DNA of 64,000 nt from Simplicispira lacusdiani (GCF_003604195.1 NZ_QXGR01000001.1:496001-560000); one strand, 5' to 3'. Numbered from the stretch's first letter, positions 48,719 to 57,835 are shown. Notes: generated by a model not told the origin, from the letters alone. Numbers and translations are program-made.

Positions 48719-50140
48719 ATGCTGCTTTTACCGACCCTGCGCCGCTGGGCGTTTCTCGGTCTGCTGGTGGGCGCGCAGGCCGCGCATGCCGCGGGCCCGG
48801 CGCTGCCGCCCGAAGTGGAGGCCGCGCTGGTCCGTGCCAAGCTGCCGCCGGAGGCCTTGGCGGTGCTGGTGGTCGATGCGCAGGATGGCCGTGCGGCGCC
48901 TCGCCTGGCCCACCGTGCCCAGGTGCCGGTCAACCCCGCTTCGGTGATGAAGCTCGTCACCACCTACGCGGCGCTGGAGCAGCTCGGTCCCGCCCATACC
49001 TGGAGCACGCCCGTCTATGTGGAGGGCCGGGTGCAGGCCGGGACCCTGCGCGGCAATGTCCATATCCAGGGGCTGGGCGACCCCAAATTGGTCATGGAGC
49101 GCCTGTGGTTGCTGCTGCGGCGTTTGCAGGCCCAGGGCATCCAGTCCATCGCGGGCGACATCGTGCTCGACCGCAGCGCGTTCGACGTGCCCGAGCAGGA
49201 CCCCAGCCGCTTCGATGGCGAGCCCTTGCGCCCCTACAACGCGGCGCCGGATGCGCTGCTGCTCAATTTCAAATCGGTCGTCATGTCCTTCGTCCCCGAT
49301 CCGGCCGCCGGTGTGGCGCGGGTGCAGTACGACCCGCCTCTGGCCGGCGTGCAGCGCCAGGCCACGGTGGCGCTGGCACAGGGGGGGGAGTGTGGCGACT
49401 GGCGTGGCGCACTGCGCGCCGAACTGTCGGACCCCACGCGCATGGCCTTCCAGGGCGTTTATCCGGCATCCTGCGGCGAGCGGGCGTGGCCCATTGCCCA
49501 CCCCGATCCCCGGGGGTTCGCGGCGCGGGCGGTCGAGGGCATGTGGCGTGAACTTGGCGGCCAGCTCACGGGGAGCGTGCGCGAGGGGCGCGTGCCGGCG
49601 GGGCTGCGGCCGGCTTTCAGCATCACATCGCCCACCCTGGCCGAAGTGGTGCGCGATGTGAACAAGCACAGCAACAACGTCATGGCGCAGCATGTATTTC
49701 TCACGCTGGCCTTGCAGAAGAACGGCGTGGCCACTTTCGACGGTGCACGCGAGGTGTTGCTCCAGTGGTGGCGGGCCCGGCTGGGCGATGCCGTAGCACC
49801 GGTGGTGGATAACGGCGCCGGCCTGAGCCGCGAGGAGCGTATCACCGCCCAGGCGCTGGGCCGCATGCTGCAATTGGCCTGGCTGTCCCCGGTCATGCCG
49901 GAGCTGATGGCGTCGCTGCCCATCGCCGGAGTGGATGGCACGCTGCGCCGCAGCCAGAGCCGCGCCGGCGCGGCCCACCTCAAGACCGGCAGCCTGCGCG
50001 ATGTGATGGCCGTCGCAGGCTATGTGCACGCCGCCAGCGGGCGTCGCTTTGTGCTGGTGGCGGTGGTCAACCACCCTGGCGCCCTGGCCGCGCGCCCGGT
50101 GTTCGACGCGCTGATCGATTGGACCGCGCGAGAGCGCTGA
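48719..50140 (+). CDS. dacB: D-alanyl-D-alanine carboxypeptidase/endopeptidase PBP4
   Basis: The 473-residue peptidase S13 protein has a signal peptide ending near AHA (residue 22). All three penicillin-binding motifs are present: SxxK as SVMK in NPASVMKLVTTYAALE, SxN as SNN in VNKHSNNVMAQHVF, and KTG in HLKTGSLRDVMAVAGY. It trims or cleaves peptidoglycan crosslinks in the periplasm. It is divergent from tsaB and followed closely by the SemiSWEET gene. Confidence 0.95.
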   Translation: MLLLPTLRRWAFLGLLVGAQAAHAAGPALPPEVEAALVRAKLPPEALAVLVVDAQDGRAAPRLAHRAQVPVNPASVMKLVTTYAALEQLGPAHTWSTPVYVEGRVQAGTLRGNVHIQGLGDPKLVMERLWLLLRRLQAQGIQSIAGDIVLDRSAFDVPEQDPSRFDGEPLRPYNAAPDALLLNFKSVVMSFVPDPAAGVARVQYDPPLAGVQRQATVALAQGGECGDWRGALRAELSDPTRMAFQGVYPASCGERAWPIAHPDPRGFAARAVEGMWRELGGQLTGSVREGRVPAGLRPAFSITSPTLAEVVRDVNKHSNNVMAQHVFLTLALQKNGVATFDGAREVLLQWWRARLGDAVAPVVDNGAGLSREERITAQALGRMLQLAWLSPVMPELMASLPIAGVDGTLRRSQSRAGAAHLKTGSLRDVMAVAGYVHAASGRRFVLVAVVNHPGALAARPVFDALIDWTARER

Positions 50141-50144
50141 GGCC

Positions 50145-50417
50145 ATGCAAATACACGACCTCATTGGCTACCTCGCCGCGGCCCTCACCACCTGCAGCTT
50201 CGTGCCGCAGGCGCTGCACACCTTCCGCACGCGGGACGTCCGAGGCATCTCGCTGGGCATGTACAGCGTGTTCACCGTGGGCATTGCCCTGTGGCTGGTC
50301 TATGGGCTGGTGCTTGGCGCCTGGCCCATCGTCGTCGCCAACGCCATCACACTGGTGCTGGCGGGCGCCATCCTGGCCATGAAGCTGCGCTACGGGCGCT
50401 GTCGCAAAGGTGTCTGA
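50145..50417 (+). CDS. SemiSWEET family sugar transporter
   Basis: The 90-residue protein has three transmembrane helices (about residues 7-26, 38-58 and 64-83) and the SemiSWEET/MtN3 signature SFVPQALHTFRTRDVRGISL. Such proteins dimerise to form a small uniporter for sugars, usually sucrose or glucose. It starts five bases after dacB. The substrate is unknown. Confidence 0.88.
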   Translation: MQIHDLIGYLAAALTTCSFVPQALHTFRTRDVRGISLGMYSVFTVGIALWLVYGLVLGAWPIVVANAITLVLAGAILAMKLRYGRCRKGV

Positions 50418-50511
50418 GCGGGCCGTTCAGGCTCGCGTAATCCCCTATGGCCGCCGCACCGCAGGTGCGGGCACGATGGCCGCTTTCCGAACCGACCAAG
50501 GGGACCGATCC

Positions 50512-51822
50512 ATGACGTATTTCCGCCTTTCCTGCGTTGCCGCCGCCGCGGTGCTGCTCGTCGCCTGCGGCGGCTCCGACGACCCCGACCGTGGCTCGCT
50601 GAAGGAGGCGCCTGTCACCGTGGCCACGCTCACGGCGGCGCAGATCGATGCGGGCACGGCGGCCTCGGGCCTGCAGCCGATCACCGGCAAGGCCAAGTGC
50701 GATGTCAAGGTCGTGGCGCTCAACTATTACACCGTGGGCGCGCAAGGCACCGAGAGCACCAACGCCTCGGGCGTGATGCTGGTGCCGGGCGGCGCCGCCT
50801 GTACCGCGGCCGCGCCCCTGGTGGCCTATGCCAAGGGCACCGATTTGCAGAAGCCGCGCACTCTGGCCAACCCGCAGGACACCGAGACCTTCCTGCTCGC
50901 CGCCATGTACGCGGCCCAGGGCTACGCCGTGGTGGCCACCGATTACCTCGGTTTCGCCAAGTCCGACTATACCTACCACCCCTACCTGCATGCGGATTCC
51001 GAGGCGCGCACGGTGCTCGATTCGGTGCGCGCCGCGCGCGCGGCCGCTACCACCGTGGGCGCCAGCCTGTCGGGCAAGGTCATGTTCACCGGCTACTCGC
51101 AGGGCGGTCATTCCTCCATGGCGGCGCACCGCGCGGCCGAGCGCGACCACCCCGCCGAGTTCAACGTGGTGGCGGGCGCCCACCTGGCCGGGCCGTACAA
51201 CCTCTCGGGCTCGCTCAAGCTGCCCGACGCCATTGTCGGTGTGCAGTTCTTCGTGCCCTATCTCGTGACGGCCTGGCAGAAGGTCTACGGCAACGTCTAC
51301 ACCGACGTGAAGACAGCGTTCAAGACCCCCTATTCGGGCTACATCGAAACGTTGCTGCCCAACCCCACGCTGAACTACACCACGCTGGTCACCAGCGGCA
51401 TGCTGCCGGGCGGCCCCGGCGTGACGCCCAACCAGGCGCGCGACGCGGTGTTCCAGAGCGACTTCCTGCTTGGCGCGCAGACCAGCGCCACGCACCCGCT
51501 GGTCCTCGCCGCCAAGAAGAACGACCTGCTGGGCTGGAGCCCGAAGGCGCGCGTGCTGCTGTGCGGCGGCGCGGGCGACCCCACGGTGCCGCCGGCCGTT
51601 CACCAGGCCGTGATGAAGGCCGACTTCGACAGCCGGGGTCTGACCAATGTCAGCTCGGTGGACGTGGACGCCATGGTCCAGGCCACCTTCGGCCCCGGCG
51701 GCAAGGCGCCGACCGACCCGGCCTCGGCCGCGTTCGCCACCTACTACGGCAGTTACCACGGCACCTACGAGCCGCCGTTCTGCCATGCGCAGGCACGCGG
51801 CCTCTTCGATCTGGTGAAGTGA
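50512..51822 (+). CDS. Secreted alpha/beta-hydrolase lipoprotein, secretory-lipase type
   Basis: The 436-residue lipoprotein has lipobox LVAC at residues 17-20. The hydrolase core has the nucleophile elbow GYSQGGHSS near residue 200, the preceding AAQGYAVVATDYLGFAKSDY and a late His in YHGTYEPPFCHAQA. The layout matches secreted LIP-type lipases/esterases that act on acyl esters outside the cell. AAGGGG lies about nine bases before ATG 50512; in-frame upstream starts would precede the signal peptide with extra sequence. It ends at a bidirectional terminator. Confidence 0.82.
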   Translation: MTYFRLSCVAAAAVLLVACGGSDDPDRGSLKEAPVTVATLTAAQIDAGTAASGLQPITGKAKCDVKVVALNYYTVGAQGTESTNASGVMLVPGGAACTAAAPLVAYAKGTDLQKPRTLANPQDTETFLLAAMYAAQGYAVVATDYLGFAKSDYTYHPYLHADSEARTVLDSVRAARAAATTVGASLSGKVMFTGYSQGGHSSMAAHRAAERDHPAEFNVVAGAHLAGPYNLSGSLKLPDAIVGVQFFVPYLVTAWQKVYGNVYTDVKTAFKTPYSGYIETLLPNPTLNYTTLVTSGMLPGGPGVTPNQARDAVFQSDFLLGAQTSATHPLVLAAKKNDLLGWSPKARVLLCGGAGDPTVPPAVHQAVMKADFDSRGLTNVSSVDVDAMVQATFGPGGKAPTDPASAAFATYYGSYHGTYEPPFCHAQARGLFDLVK

Positions 51823-51852
51823 TTCCACGGCCTCTGCATGGGGCCGCGCAGC

Positions 51853-51888
51853 CACAAAAAAACCGACCCTCGGGTCGGTTTTTTTGTG
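51853..51888. terminator. Bidirectional Rho-independent terminator
   Basis: Complementary arms, CACAAAAAAACCGACC and GGTCGGTTTTTTTGTG, flank a CTCG loop. The A- and T-runs on the two sides suit both the plus-strand lipase gene and the minus-strand GDSL-like gene that converge here. Confidence 0.9.
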
Positions 51889-51899
51889 GGCGGGTGCGA

Positions 51900-52853
51900 T
51901 CACCAGCGCGCGCGCAACTTGTCGTACATGAAGGTGCCCAACTGGCGCTGCGCCGAGGGGCTCAGGTACACGTTGTCGGCGAACACATACTGGTCGGCAT
52001 TGGCCCCCGCCAGCAGCGTGGAAGCCGTGCACAGGGCCGAGTTGACCTGGCCGGTGCCGGTGCCGATGCCGTTGCCCGCATCCACCGAGGTGCAGACAGC
52101 GGCCTTGGCGTTGGTGAACGAATAGGCCGAGCCGGCCGAGGTGAAGATGTTCACGTAGTAGGCCGAATCGACGAACAGCACGTTCTGGCCCAGGTCGTTG
52201 ATGGCGACCAGCACGGCTTCGTTGAAGCGGGTGCTGGCCTGGCTCAGCAACTCGGTCTGGCCGATGGCCGTGGCCCAGGGCGTCTTGCCCAGGTCGTAGG
52301 TGCCGGTCATCAGGATGTGGGGGGCTCCAGCGGCCACCAGGCGGCGCACTTGCGCGGCCAGGGCCTGGCCGTTCGCATGGGCCTGGTCCAGGTAGGCGGC
52401 GCTGCTCAGCGTGCCTGCCTGCACGGCGGCCATGCCCACGATCAGGTCGCTGATACCACCGTTCAGCAGCACGACGTCGTTCGCGGCGAAGGTCTTGCTG
52501 GCCAGGAAGCTGTCGATCTGCGCCGTGATGGTGGGGGTGCTGGCCTCACCGGCGGCATCGGGCTGGGCAGCGATGCGGGCGTTGCCCTGCGCATAGCTCA
52601 GGCCGCCGCTGGACACCGGGGCCAGGGTCTTCTGGTAGTGCGACACAAGCTGCAGCGTCCAGTTGTTCACGCTGCCGTTGTTCACCGTGTAGCGCGTGCC
52701 TTTCTGGCCGATGTCGCTGTGGGCGTCGCCGAAGGCGATGAAGCGATCGGGCGTGATGGCCGATTCCGTGGTGCTGGAGCCGCAGGCCGCCAGAAGCATT
52801 GCCGACGCACATGCGGCGACCAGGGCGGTGCGGCGCATCCAATTTGCTGCCAT
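51900..52853 (-). CDS. GDSL/SGNH-like lipoprotein lacking catalytic residues
   Basis: The 317-residue lipoprotein has lipobox LAAC with Cys24. The SGNH block I reads FGDAHSD at 41-47 instead of FGDSLSD, so the nucleophilic Ser is Ala. Block III reads NGGISDL where GxND is usual, and block V reads DNVYLSP near 293-299 instead of DxxHPT, so the catalytic His is Tyr. The rest, such as LSYAQGNARI, follows the autotransporter-like GDSL esterase fold. It is therefore probably a non-enzymatic carbohydrate- or lipid-binding surface protein, and may be a conserved subfamily. It converges on the secreted lipase gene. Confidence 0.8.
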   Translation of the reverse strand: MAANWMRRTALVAACASAMLLAACGSSTTESAITPDRFIAFGDAHSDIGQKGTRYTVNNGSVNNWTLQLVSHYQKTLAPVSSGGLSYAQGNARIAAQPDAAGEASTPTITAQIDSFLASKTFAANDVVLLNGGISDLIVGMAAVQAGTLSSAAYLDQAHANGQALAAQVRRLVAAGAPHILMTGTYDLGKTPWATAIGQTELLSQASTRFNEAVLVAINDLGQNVLFVDSAYYVNIFTSAGSAYSFTNAKAAVCTSVDAGNGIGTGTGQVNSALCTASTLLAGANADQYVFADNVYLSPSAQRQLGTFMYDKLRARW

Positions 52854-52907
52854 GTTGTGTTCTCCGGTAAGGGTTCGGTAGTTTAACGAGTGGCGTGGGG
52901 CCGGATC

Positions 52908-53924
52908 TCAGGCCGCGGCGGCACGCTGCAGGCGGTCGCGCACGCCTTCCCAGTCGGGGGTGTCGGGCGGTGTCTCGATCCAGATGAGCCGCGCGCCCGC
53001 GTCGTCGAAACCGCGCAGCGCGGCGAACAGCTGCTGAGCCGTGGCCTCGGCGTCGTCAGGCATGCGCCGCAGCAGCACCTGGGGCGATGCGGTGCGCAGA
53101 GGCGCGCGAGCGTACACCGCCAAGTGAGCGGCATCCCCGCCGAGCAAGTCCAGGCCGGTTTGCAGCGCCTTGGCGTCCATCAGACGCACCTTTGCCGCGG
53201 GTGCGTAATGGGCTTCAAGTGTTCCCGAGGCCCGTGGGGTCTGCGCTGGAAGCTCTTCTTTTGATAGCGGTTCGATGCCGCAAGCCGCCGCGATCTGCGC
53301 GCGCGTGATGGCGCCGGGGCGCAGCAGCACCGGCACGCCGCGCGTGCAGTCGACGATGGTCGATTCGATGCCCACGCCGCAGGGGCCGCCGTCGAGCACC
53401 AGCAGGGCCTCGCCCAGCTCGTCCTGCACGTGCTGGGCCGTGGTCGGGCTCACGCGGCCGAAGCGGTTGGCGCTGGGCGCGGCCAGGCCCCACACGGGCG
53501 GGCCGCCGAGCGCGGGGCCGTCGCCGGGCGCGGCACAGGCCTGCAGCACGGCATGGGCCACGGGGTGGGCGGGGCAGCGCAGGCCCACGCTGTCCTGGCC
53601 GCCGGTGGCGGCCGTGGCCACGCCGCTCAATCGCGGCAGGATGAGCGTCAGCGGGCCGGGCCAGAAGGCGTCGACCAGGGCCTGGGCGAAGGCCGGCACC
53701 TCGCGCGCGAAGTGCGCGATGCCCGAGGCGTCGGCCACGTGCACGATCAGCGGATGGTCGCTGGGCCGGCCCTTGGCGGCGAAGATCTGCGCCACGGCGG
53801 CGTCGCTGCTGGCATCGGCCGCCAAGCCGTACACCGTTTCGGTGGGCAGGCCCAGCAGAGCGCCGCCGCGCAGGGCGCGCGCGGCAGCAGCGATGGCCGA
53901 GGGATCGTTGCCGTCAAGGATCAT
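52908..53924 (-). CDS. L-threonylcarbamoyladenylate synthase, Sua5 type
   Basis: The 338-residue protein makes the TC-AMP intermediate for t6A tRNA modification. The YrdC domain has LLGLPTETVYGLAADA, KGRPSDHPLIVHV, PLTLIL, APSANRFGRVSPTTAQHV and a C-terminal Sua5 domain after a linker (about residues 205-235). Part of that linker (219-229) comes from a half copy of the dispersed repeat. ATG 53924 is 7 bp after the purK stop. TsaB in this window acts in the same pathway. Confidence 0.92.
   Translation of the reverse strand: MILDGNDPSAIAAAARALRGGALLGLPTETVYGLAADASSDAAVAQIFAAKGRPSDHPLIVHVADASGIAHFAREVPAFAQALVDAFWPGPLTLILPRLSGVATAATGGQDSVGLRCPAHPVAHAVLQACAAPGDGPALGGPPVWGLAAPSANRFGRVSPTTAQHVQDELGEALLVLDGGPCGVGIESTIVDCTRGVPVLLRPGAITRAQIAAACGIEPLSKEELPAQTPRASGTLEAHYAPAAKVRLMDAKALQTGLDLLGGDAAHLAVYARAPLRTASPQVLLRRMPDDAEATAQQLFAALRGFDDAGARLIWIETPPDTPDWEGVRDRLQRAAAA
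53240..53268 (-). repeat. Half copy (G) of the dispersed repeat in the Sua5 gene
   Basis: On the minus strand it reads GCTATCAAAAGAAGAGC and then TTCCAGCGCAG, which is the first hairpin block and the start of the second. The remaining half has no match. It encodes the linker of the Sua5-type protein. Confidence 0.45.
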
Positions 53925-53931
53925 GGGCGGC

Positions 53932-55101
53932 TCAAAACGGGGCAATGCCCAGAAGGGCGGCGGCCTGCAGCGCCGTGGCGCGCGCCTGCAGCGCCGTCGG
54001 CGCGGTGATGTTCAGGTGCCCCATCTTGCGGCCGTGCTTGGCCAGGGTCTTGCCGTACAGGTGCAGGTGCGTGCCGGGCAGCTGCAGCACCGCATCCCAG
54101 GCGGGCGTCTGCGCCGTTTCGCCGTGGGCGAACCACAGATCGCCCAGCAGGTTGAGCATGAGGGCCGCGCTGTGCTGGCGCGGTTGGACCAGCGGCAGGC
54201 CGGCCAGGGTGCGCACCTGCAGCTCGAACTGCGACACGTCGCAGGCGTTCTGGCTGTAGTGGCCGCTGTTGTGCGGGCGCGGCGCGATCTCGTTGACCAC
54301 GAGGCTGCCGTCCTGCAGCACAAAGAATTCCACGCACAGCACGCCCACGTAGTCGAGGCCATTTGCTATGGAAATCGCAGCTGCTACCGCTTGACTGGCA
54401 AGCGCTGGAGGCAGATTTCCTTCATACACCTCGGTCACGGCCAGGATGCCATCGCGGTGCAGGTTGCGCTGCACCGGCAGATGCACGCTGGCGCCATCGG
54501 CGCCGCGCGCCACGATCACCGAGCATTCGAGCTGCAGCGGCAGCATTTTTTCGAGCACGCAGGCCACCTGGCCGACGGAGGCCCAGGCGGCGGCCAGCTC
54601 GGCGGCGGACTTCACACGCACCTGGCCCTTGCCGTCGTAGCCCATGCGGGCGGTCTTCAGAATCCCGGGCAGCAGATCGGCGGACACGGCGGCCAGCTGT
54701 TGGGCCGTCTCGATCACCGCATAGGGCGCGCAGGGCACGCCGCAGCCGACGAAATGGGCCTTTTCCTGGGCGCGGTCCTGTGCCACGGCCACGGCGCGCG
54801 CGGCCGGGGCCACGGGGCACTGCCCGGCCAGCGCCGCCAGGGAGACGGCGGGCACGTTCTCGAATTCGGTGGTGACGGCGTCGCTGAGCTGGGCCAGCCG
54901 CGCCAGGCCATCGGGGTCTTCGTAGCCGGTCTGGATGTGCTGGTGGCTCACCAGGCCGGCGGGGCTCTCTGGATCGGGGTCGAGCACGGCCGTGAAGTAG
55001 CCCATGGCCTGCGCGGCATGCACGAACATGCGGCCGAGCTGGCCGCCGCCGAGCACGCCGAGCGTGCTGCCGGGCAGGAGGGGCGTGGCGGGCGTCGTCA
55101 T
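53932..55101 (-). CDS. purK: 5-(carboxyamino)imidazole ribonucleotide synthase
   Basis: The 389-residue ATP-grasp enzyme converts AIR and bicarbonate to N5-CAIR. Motifs include [40 protein letters not shown] and [19 protein letters not shown]. Residues about 226-246 (a helix just before [14 protein letters not shown]) are encoded by a dispersed-repeat copy in antisense orientation. It overlaps purE by ATGA and is followed by the Sua5-type gene. Confidence 0.96.
   Translation of the reverse strand: MTTPATPLLPGSTLGVLGGGQLGRMFVHAAQAMGYFTAVLDPDPESPAGLVSHQHIQTGYEDPDGLARLAQLSDAVTTEFENVPAVSLAALAGQCPVAPAARAVAVAQDRAQEKAHFVGCGVPCAPYAVIETAQQLAAVSADLLPGILKTARMGYDGKGQVRVKSAAELAAAWASVGQVACVLEKMLPLQLECSVIVARGADGASVHLPVQRNLHRDGILAVTEVYEGNLPPALASQAVAAAISIANGLDYVGVLCVEFFVLQDGSLVVNEIAPRPHNSGHYSQNACDVSQFELQVRTLAGLPLVQPRQHSAALMLNLLGDLWFAHGETAQTPAWDAVLQLPGTHLHLYGKTLAKHGRKMGHLNITAPTALQARATALQAAALLGIAPF
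54365..54424 (+). repeat. Dispersed ~60 bp repeat, copy E, antisense inside purK
   Basis: GCTATGGAAATCGCAGC leads to TGCTACCGCTTGACTGGC, then AAGCGCTGGAGGCAGATTTCC, the clearest second inverted repeat of the family (CGCTTG/CAAGCG). It is in frame in purK on the opposite strand, at residues about 226-246. Confidence 0.72.
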
Positions 55102-55589
55102 GCGGGCGGCAAGGTCATGTTGCGCGCCACCTCGGTCTGGGCGGCGCGGAAGGCTTCGAGCTGCTGGCGCAGCGCGGGGTTCTCGTTGGCCAGCAGCGCC
55201 ACGGCGAACAGCGCGGCGTTGGCGGCACCGGCTGTGCCGATGGCGAAGGTGGCCACCGGGATGCCCTTGGGCATCTGCACGATGCTGTGCAGCGAGTCCA
55301 CGCCCTGCAGGTGGCGGCTGGCCACCGGCACGCCCAGCACGGGCACCGGGGTCTTGGCCGCGATCATCCCGGGCAGGTGGGCCGCGCCGCCCGCGCCCGC
55401 GATGATGGCCTTGAGCCCGCGGCCGGCCGCCGCCTCGGCGTAGGCGAACATGTCGTCGGGCATGCGGTGGGCCGAGACCACGCGGGCCTCGTGGGCGATG
55501 CCGAATTGCTGGAGAATCTCGACTGCGTGCTGCATGGTGTCCCAGTCGCTGCTGGAGCCCATGACCACACCGATCTGGATGGGTGTCAT
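55098..55589 (-). CDS. purE: 5-(carboxyamino)imidazole ribonucleotide mutase
   Basis: The 163-residue class I PurE rearranges N5-CAIR to CAIR. The signature [15 protein letters not shown] and [20 protein letters not shown], with the catalytic His, are intact, as is [16 protein letters not shown] 55589 gives the standard length. An in-frame extension to 55694 has no homology-like sequence and would begin inside the adjacent repeat element. The purE start is 86 bp from the edge of that element. Confidence 0.96.
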   Translation of the reverse strand: MTPIQIGVVMGSSSDWDTMQHAVEILQQFGIAHEARVVSAHRMPDDMFAYAEAAAGRGLKAIIAGAGGAAHLPGMIAAKTPVPVLGVPVASRHLQGVDSLHSIVQMPKGIPVATFAIGTAGAANAALFAVALLANENPALRQQLEAFRAAQTEVARNMTLPPA

Positions 55590-55675
55590 AGTGTGAGGAG
55601 CGGAGCGCTGGCCGCCTGCCGCTGAGTGTGAACCCGTGATTTTACTTTTTGCCACCCGGTGCCGGGGAAGGGCCC

Positions 55676-55939
55676 AGTGTAGTGTTTCACTCACATGGGT
55701 ACTTTCAGCCAGTGGCCAAGGGGTCAGCTGCTAGGCGCAGGGGCGCAGGCATAACGGGTTACGTCAAGCCACTGCAACAACGCAGATGGCCCCTTGGCCA
55801 CTGGCCCGAAGGGAGCCCCGAAAAGCTGCCCAGCGTCGTTGCAACGCTTGGCAAGGGCACCACCATTGCCTGCGCGCTGCGCCTAGCCGTGCAGCTTTTC
55901 GGGGCTCTGAAAGTGCCCATGTGAGTGAAACACTACACT
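55676..55939. mobile_element. 264 bp MITE-like element with 33 bp terminal inverted repeats
   Basis: The arms at 55676-55708 and 55907-55939 are inverted copies with 32 of 33 bases matching; their outer ends read AGTGTAGTGTTTCACTCACA and the complement. Two perfect hairpins lie inside: CCAGTGGCCAAGGGG (55709-55723) with its complement at 55790-55804, and AGCCCCGAAAAGCTGC (55814-55829) with its complement at 55891-55906. There is no open reading frame of note and no evident target-site duplication. It fills most of the 356 bp gap between divergent purE and the thioredoxin-like gene, and its right end is 6 bp before that gene's ATG. Confidence 0.8.
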
Positions 55940-55945
55940 AACCAC

Positions 55946-56854
55946 ATGATCGACATCACCATAGAAAACTTTGAAGCCGAGGTCATCGCCGCCTCGATGG
56001 ACGTGCCCGTGCTGGTGGACTTCTGGGCGCCCTGGTGCGGCCCGTGCAAGTCGCTCGGACCGGTGCTGGAAAAGCTCGAAACCGAATACGCCGGCCGCTT
56101 CAAGCTGGCCAAGATCGACTCCGACCAGGAGCAGCAGCTCGCCGCCATGTTCGGCATCCGCAGCATCCCCACCTGCGTGCTGCTGATGAACGGCCAGCCC
56201 GTGGACGGCTTCACCGGCGCCCTGCCCGAGGGCCAGGTGCGCCAGTTTCTCGACAAGCATGTGCCCAGCGCCGAGGAGGCTCAGGCCGAGGCCGAGGAAG
56301 AACTGGCGCAGGATGCCCTGGCCGAGGGCGATACCGACACCGCGCTGGAAAAGCTCCAGCACGCCGTCGCCACCGACCCGGCCAACGACGACGCGCGCTT
56401 CGACTACGTCAAGCTGCTGCTGCAACTGGGCCGCGAGGACGACGCCAAGATCGCTTTCGCCCCGGTGATCGCCAAGGCCGCCGGTTCGCGCAAGCTGGGC
56501 GCGCTCAAGGCCTGGATAGATGCTCTTGATTTCGTAGCTAGTGGCGCTCATGCAGAGGGCGCTGGAGCCGCATTTGATGCAAAAATTGCCGCCAACAAGC
56601 GCGATTTCGAAGCCCGCTTCGGCCGCGCCCGCTGGCTCATGGCGCAGCAGCGCTGGCAGGAGGCCATGGACGAGCTGCTGGAGATCCTCATGCGCGACAA
56701 GGCCTGGAACGACGAGGCCGCGCGCAAGACCTTCGTGGCCATTCTGGAAGTCATCGAGCCGCCCAAGGTGAAGGTGGCCGACGGCCAGATTCCGCCCGAG
56801 GACCCGCTGGTGGCCACCTACCGCCGGCGTCTCAGTTCGGTGGTGCTGAGCTGA
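55946..56854 (+). CDS. cnoX: CnoX/YbbN-like thioredoxin with TPR region
   Basis: The 302-residue protein has an N-terminal thioredoxin domain with intact WCGPC at residues 30-34 in VDFWAPWCGPCKSLGPVLEKL and the cis-Pro segment IRSIPTCVLL. Helical repeats follow from residue 108 on, as in E. coli CnoX (YbbN), a thioredoxin-like holdase working with GroEL. Residues about 193-212 in the second half are encoded by a dispersed-repeat copy. No Shine-Dalgarno sequence is visible before ATG 55946; the DNA there is the end of the MITE-like element. An in-frame GTG at 55925 lies inside the element. Confidence 0.9.
   Translation: MIDITIENFEAEVIAASMDVPVLVDFWAPWCGPCKSLGPVLEKLETEYAGRFKLAKIDSDQEQQLAAMFGIRSIPTCVLLMNGQPVDGFTGALPEGQVRQFLDKHVPSAEEAQAEAEEELAQDALAEGDTDTALEKLQHAVATDPANDDARFDYVKLLLQLGREDDAKIAFAPVIAKAAGSRKLGALKAWIDALDFVASGAHAEGAGAAFDAKIAANKRDFEARFGRARWLMAQQRWQEAMDELLEILMRDKAWNDEAARKTFVAILEVIEPPKVKVADGQIPPEDPLVATYRRRLSSVVLS
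56522..56580 (+). repeat. Dispersed ~60 bp repeat, copy F, in frame inside the thioredoxin gene
   Basis: GCTCTTGATTTCGTAGC is followed by TAGTGGCGCTCATGCAGAGG and GCGCTGGAGCCGCATTTGAT, matching the family block order with a diverged loop. It encodes residues about 193-212 of the CnoX-like protein. Confidence 0.65.
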
Positions 56855-56865
56855 GGGCGGCTTCG

Positions 56866-56903
56866 CCCAACAAAAAAGGCCCCTCGGGGCCTTTTTTGTT
56901 GGG
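56866..56903. terminator. Bidirectional Rho-independent terminator
   Basis: A perfect inverted repeat of 18-base arms (CCCAACAAAAAAGGCCCC and its complement) with a tiny loop lies 12 bp after the thioredoxin gene and 11 bp before the purC stop. A- and T-runs suit termination from both sides. Confidence 0.92.
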
Positions 56904-56914
56904 AGGGTGGGCGT

Positions 56915-57835
56915 TCAGCCCGTCAGGCGCTCCAGCGCCTCGCGGTACTTGGCGGCGGTCTTCTCGATCACGTCCTGCGGCAGGCGCGGTGCGGGCGCCG
57001 TCTTGTCCCAGGGCTTGCCGCCCACCTTGGCCTGCTCCAGCCAGTCGCGCACGAACTGCTTGTCGTAGCTCGGTGGGTTCTCTCCCCGGGCCAGCGCGTC
57101 GGCATAGCCCTCCACGGGCCAGTAGCGCGAGCTGTCGGGCGTGAGCACCTCGTCCATCAGCACCAGGGTGCCGTCGGGCGCCAGGCCGAACTCGAACTTG
57201 GTGTCGGCGATGATCATGCCCTTGGTGAGCGCGATCTCGGCGGCCGCCTGGTAGATGGCGATGCTGAGGTCACGGATACGCGTGGCCAGGTCGAGGCCGA
57301 TCATTTCCACCGTGCGCTCGAAGGTGATGTTCTCGTCATGCTCGCCCACGGCGGCCTTGGCGGCCGGGGTGTAAATGGGCGCGGGCAGCTTGGCGGCGTT
57401 CGTCAGGCCGGCGGGCAGGGGTACGCCGCAGACCGACTGGCTCTCCTGGTATTCCTTCCAGCCGCTGCCGGCCAGGTAGCCGCGCACCACGGCTTCCACC
57501 GGGATGGGCTGGAGGCGCTGCACCAGCATGGAGCGGCCGCGCACCTGCGCCGCCTCCTCGGGGCTCACCACGCTCTCGGGCGGCTCGCCCGTGAGGTGGT
57601 TGGGGCAAATATGGCCCAGCTTGTCGAACCAGAACAGCGCCATTTTTGTCAGCAGCTCGCCCTTGCCGGGGATGGGTTCACCCATGATCACGTCGAAGGC
57701 CGAGAGGCGGTCGCTGGCCACCATCAGGATGCGGTCATCGCCCACGGCGTAGTTGTCACGCACTTTGCCGCGCGCCAGCAGCGGCAGCGAGGTGAGGGCA
57801 GAGGTGTGCAGGGCGGGGGAGCTGGGCTGGGTCAT
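56915..57835 (-). CDS. purC: Phosphoribosylaminoimidazole-succinocarboxamide synthase
   Basis: The 306-residue enzyme joins CAIR and aspartate in purine synthesis. Signatures are [73 protein letters not shown] and [18 protein letters not shown] 57835 is the conserved start; an upstream in-frame extension to 57910 has no support. It converges with the thioredoxin gene at a shared terminator; purE and purK for the preceding step are 1.3 kb away. Confidence 0.96.
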   Translation of the reverse strand: MTQPSSPALHTSALTSLPLLARGKVRDNYAVGDDRILMVASDRLSAFDVIMGEPIPGKGELLTKMALFWFDKLGHICPNHLTGEPPESVVSPEEAAQVRGRSMLVQRLQPIPVEAVVRGYLAGSGWKEYQESQSVCGVPLPAGLTNAAKLPAPIYTPAAKAAVGEHDENITFERTVEMIGLDLATRIRDLSIAIYQAAAEIALTKGMIIADTKFEFGLAPDGTLVLMDEVLTPDSSRYWPVEGYADALARGENPPSYDKQFVRDWLEQAKVGGKPWDKTAPAPRLPQDVIEKTAAKYREALERLTG

